Assembly: GCA_045639085.1 (NCBI GenBank)
Contig: JAZUCM010000031.1
Coordinates: 1 to 5,694, forward strand
Reading direction: 5' to 3'
Source: Gastranaerophilus sp045639085
GTDB lineage: Bacteria > Cyanobacteriota > Vampirovibrionia > Gastranaerophilales > Gastranaerophilaceae
DNA length: 5,694 nt
The notes beneath the pieces were generated by a model. The model was not told the origin of the DNA, did not search any database, and saw only the letters and a list, made by a program, of their open reading frames with translations. The position numbers and the translations under genes were made by a program. Positions 5,618 to 5,694 of this stretch are shown here, in pieces; position 1 is the first letter of the stretch; every line of letters begins with the position of its first letter.

Positions 5618-5659
5618 TCAGGCTGTTGAGGCGCCCCCCCCCCCTATTGAACTTTTCAT
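5618..5659 (-). CDS. Leader mini-ORF with 11-base G tract upstream of the prepilin gene
   Basis: The ATG at 5659 begins MKSSIGGGGASTA and ends at TGA (5620-5618), 13 codons, with the G tract (5644-5634) encoding the glycines. The ATG is exactly 6 nt after a TACAAT -10, so it is probably leaderless. With one more G the frame would run 37 codons through LPKTPTLANARLRR to a TAA (5549-5547), 2 nt before the prepilin ATG. With one fewer G it would fuse to the prepilin with 38 extra residues and no stop. The peptide start KSSIGG is shared with the ORF at the left window edge. The observed form may be an off state of a variable tract, or a miscounted homopolymer. Confidence 0.5.
   Translation of the reverse strand: MKSSIGGGGASTA
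5634..5644. repeat. 11-base C/G homopolymer tract
   Basis: Eleven consecutive C on the plus strand (G on the minus) lie within the leader mini-ORF about 90-100 nt upstream of the prepilin start. The last five bases of this tract plus TATTGAACT (5640-5653) are identical to the first 14 bases of the window. Such long G tracts are slippage-prone, and are also prone to sequencing and assembly miscounts. Confidence 0.9.
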
Positions 5660-5665
5660 TTTTTT

Positions 5666-5694
5666 ATTGTAGTTTAATTTAATCATATTTTCAT
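5666..5694 (-). promoter_or_regulatory. Probable promoter of the leader ORF and prepilin gene
   Basis: TACAAT (5671-5666, five of six matches to the -10) is followed by six A and then the leader ATG at 5659. At a 17-bp spacing the -35 position holds ATGAAA (5694-5689), four of six matches, cut by the window edge. The -10 to ATG spacing is the same as for folP and the left-edge ORF. No better promoter is seen between here and the prepilin gene. Confidence 0.55.

Noticed and set aside
5585..5618. Plus-strand promoter: perfect TATAAT (5613-5618) with TTGGCA (5585-5590)
   Set aside because: The spacing is 22 bp, there is no plus-strand gene downstream, and the hexamer lies inside the minus-strand leader.
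5634..5644. Treating the 11-base tract simply as an assembly or sequencing error
   Set aside because: This cannot be excluded from one sequence, and the count may be off by one. The leader remains unusual in any of the three frames, so it was kept as a finding with that caveat.
1..5694. Circular element or terminal direct repeat, because both ends carry CCCCCTATTGAACT
   Set aside because: The shared block is internal to the last 55 bases and the sequences diverge right after it. The match is better explained by two copies of the same leader module.

Overview
The window most likely comes from a gut member of Candidatus Gastranaerophilales (Melainabacteria/Vampirovibrionia, the non-photosynthetic sister group of Cyanobacteria). 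The main clue is the prepilin N-terminus AFTMAEILLSLTIIGVVAAI followed by PSLMANINERTWNTQRKALY, a style I associate with that group. The moderate-to-low GC content and the small lysine-rich hypothetical proteins fit. The assignment rests on recall, not on a search.

Layout: (1) 1-41, minus strand: start of a short leader-type ORF that runs off the left edge, with a near-consensus promoter at 48-76. (2) 77-301: gene-free, AT-rich, holding a 30-bp inverted repeat built from an 8-bp tandem unit. (3) 302-1801, minus: gltX (glutamyl-tRNA synthetase) and its intrinsic terminator. (4) 1968-3241, plus: two adjacent genes of unknown function whose products share a short N-terminal motif. (5) 3262-4395, plus: folP (long-form dihydropteroate synthase), apparently with a leaderless promoter. 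(6) 4444-5544, minus and convergent with folP: a prepilin-like surface protein with a C-terminal Lcl/DUF1566-like domain. Its leader is lengthened by an in-frame dispersed repeat. (7) 5545-5694, minus: the prepilin upstream region, with a leaderless mini-ORF containing an 11-base G tract, then a hairpin that would hide the prepilin Shine-Dalgarno (SD) sequence.

The most interesting signal is the leader of the prepilin gene. A mini-ORF (MKSSIGGGG...) starts exactly 6 nt after a -10 box. The length of its G tract decides its fate. With 11 G, as here, it stops after 13 codons. With 12 (or 9) G it is translated through the SD-hiding hairpin and stops 2 nt before the prepilin ATG. With 10 G it fuses in frame to the prepilin. 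This has the geometry of a phase-variable leader-peptide switch. A second start encoding the same KSSIGG peptide sits at the left window edge, so this may be a recurring module. The mechanism is inference; the reading frames, tract, hairpin and spacings are read directly from the sequence.

gltX and folP are housekeeping genes with no evident link to the pilin. The two hypothetical genes probably form an operon, and folP may also receive read-through from them.
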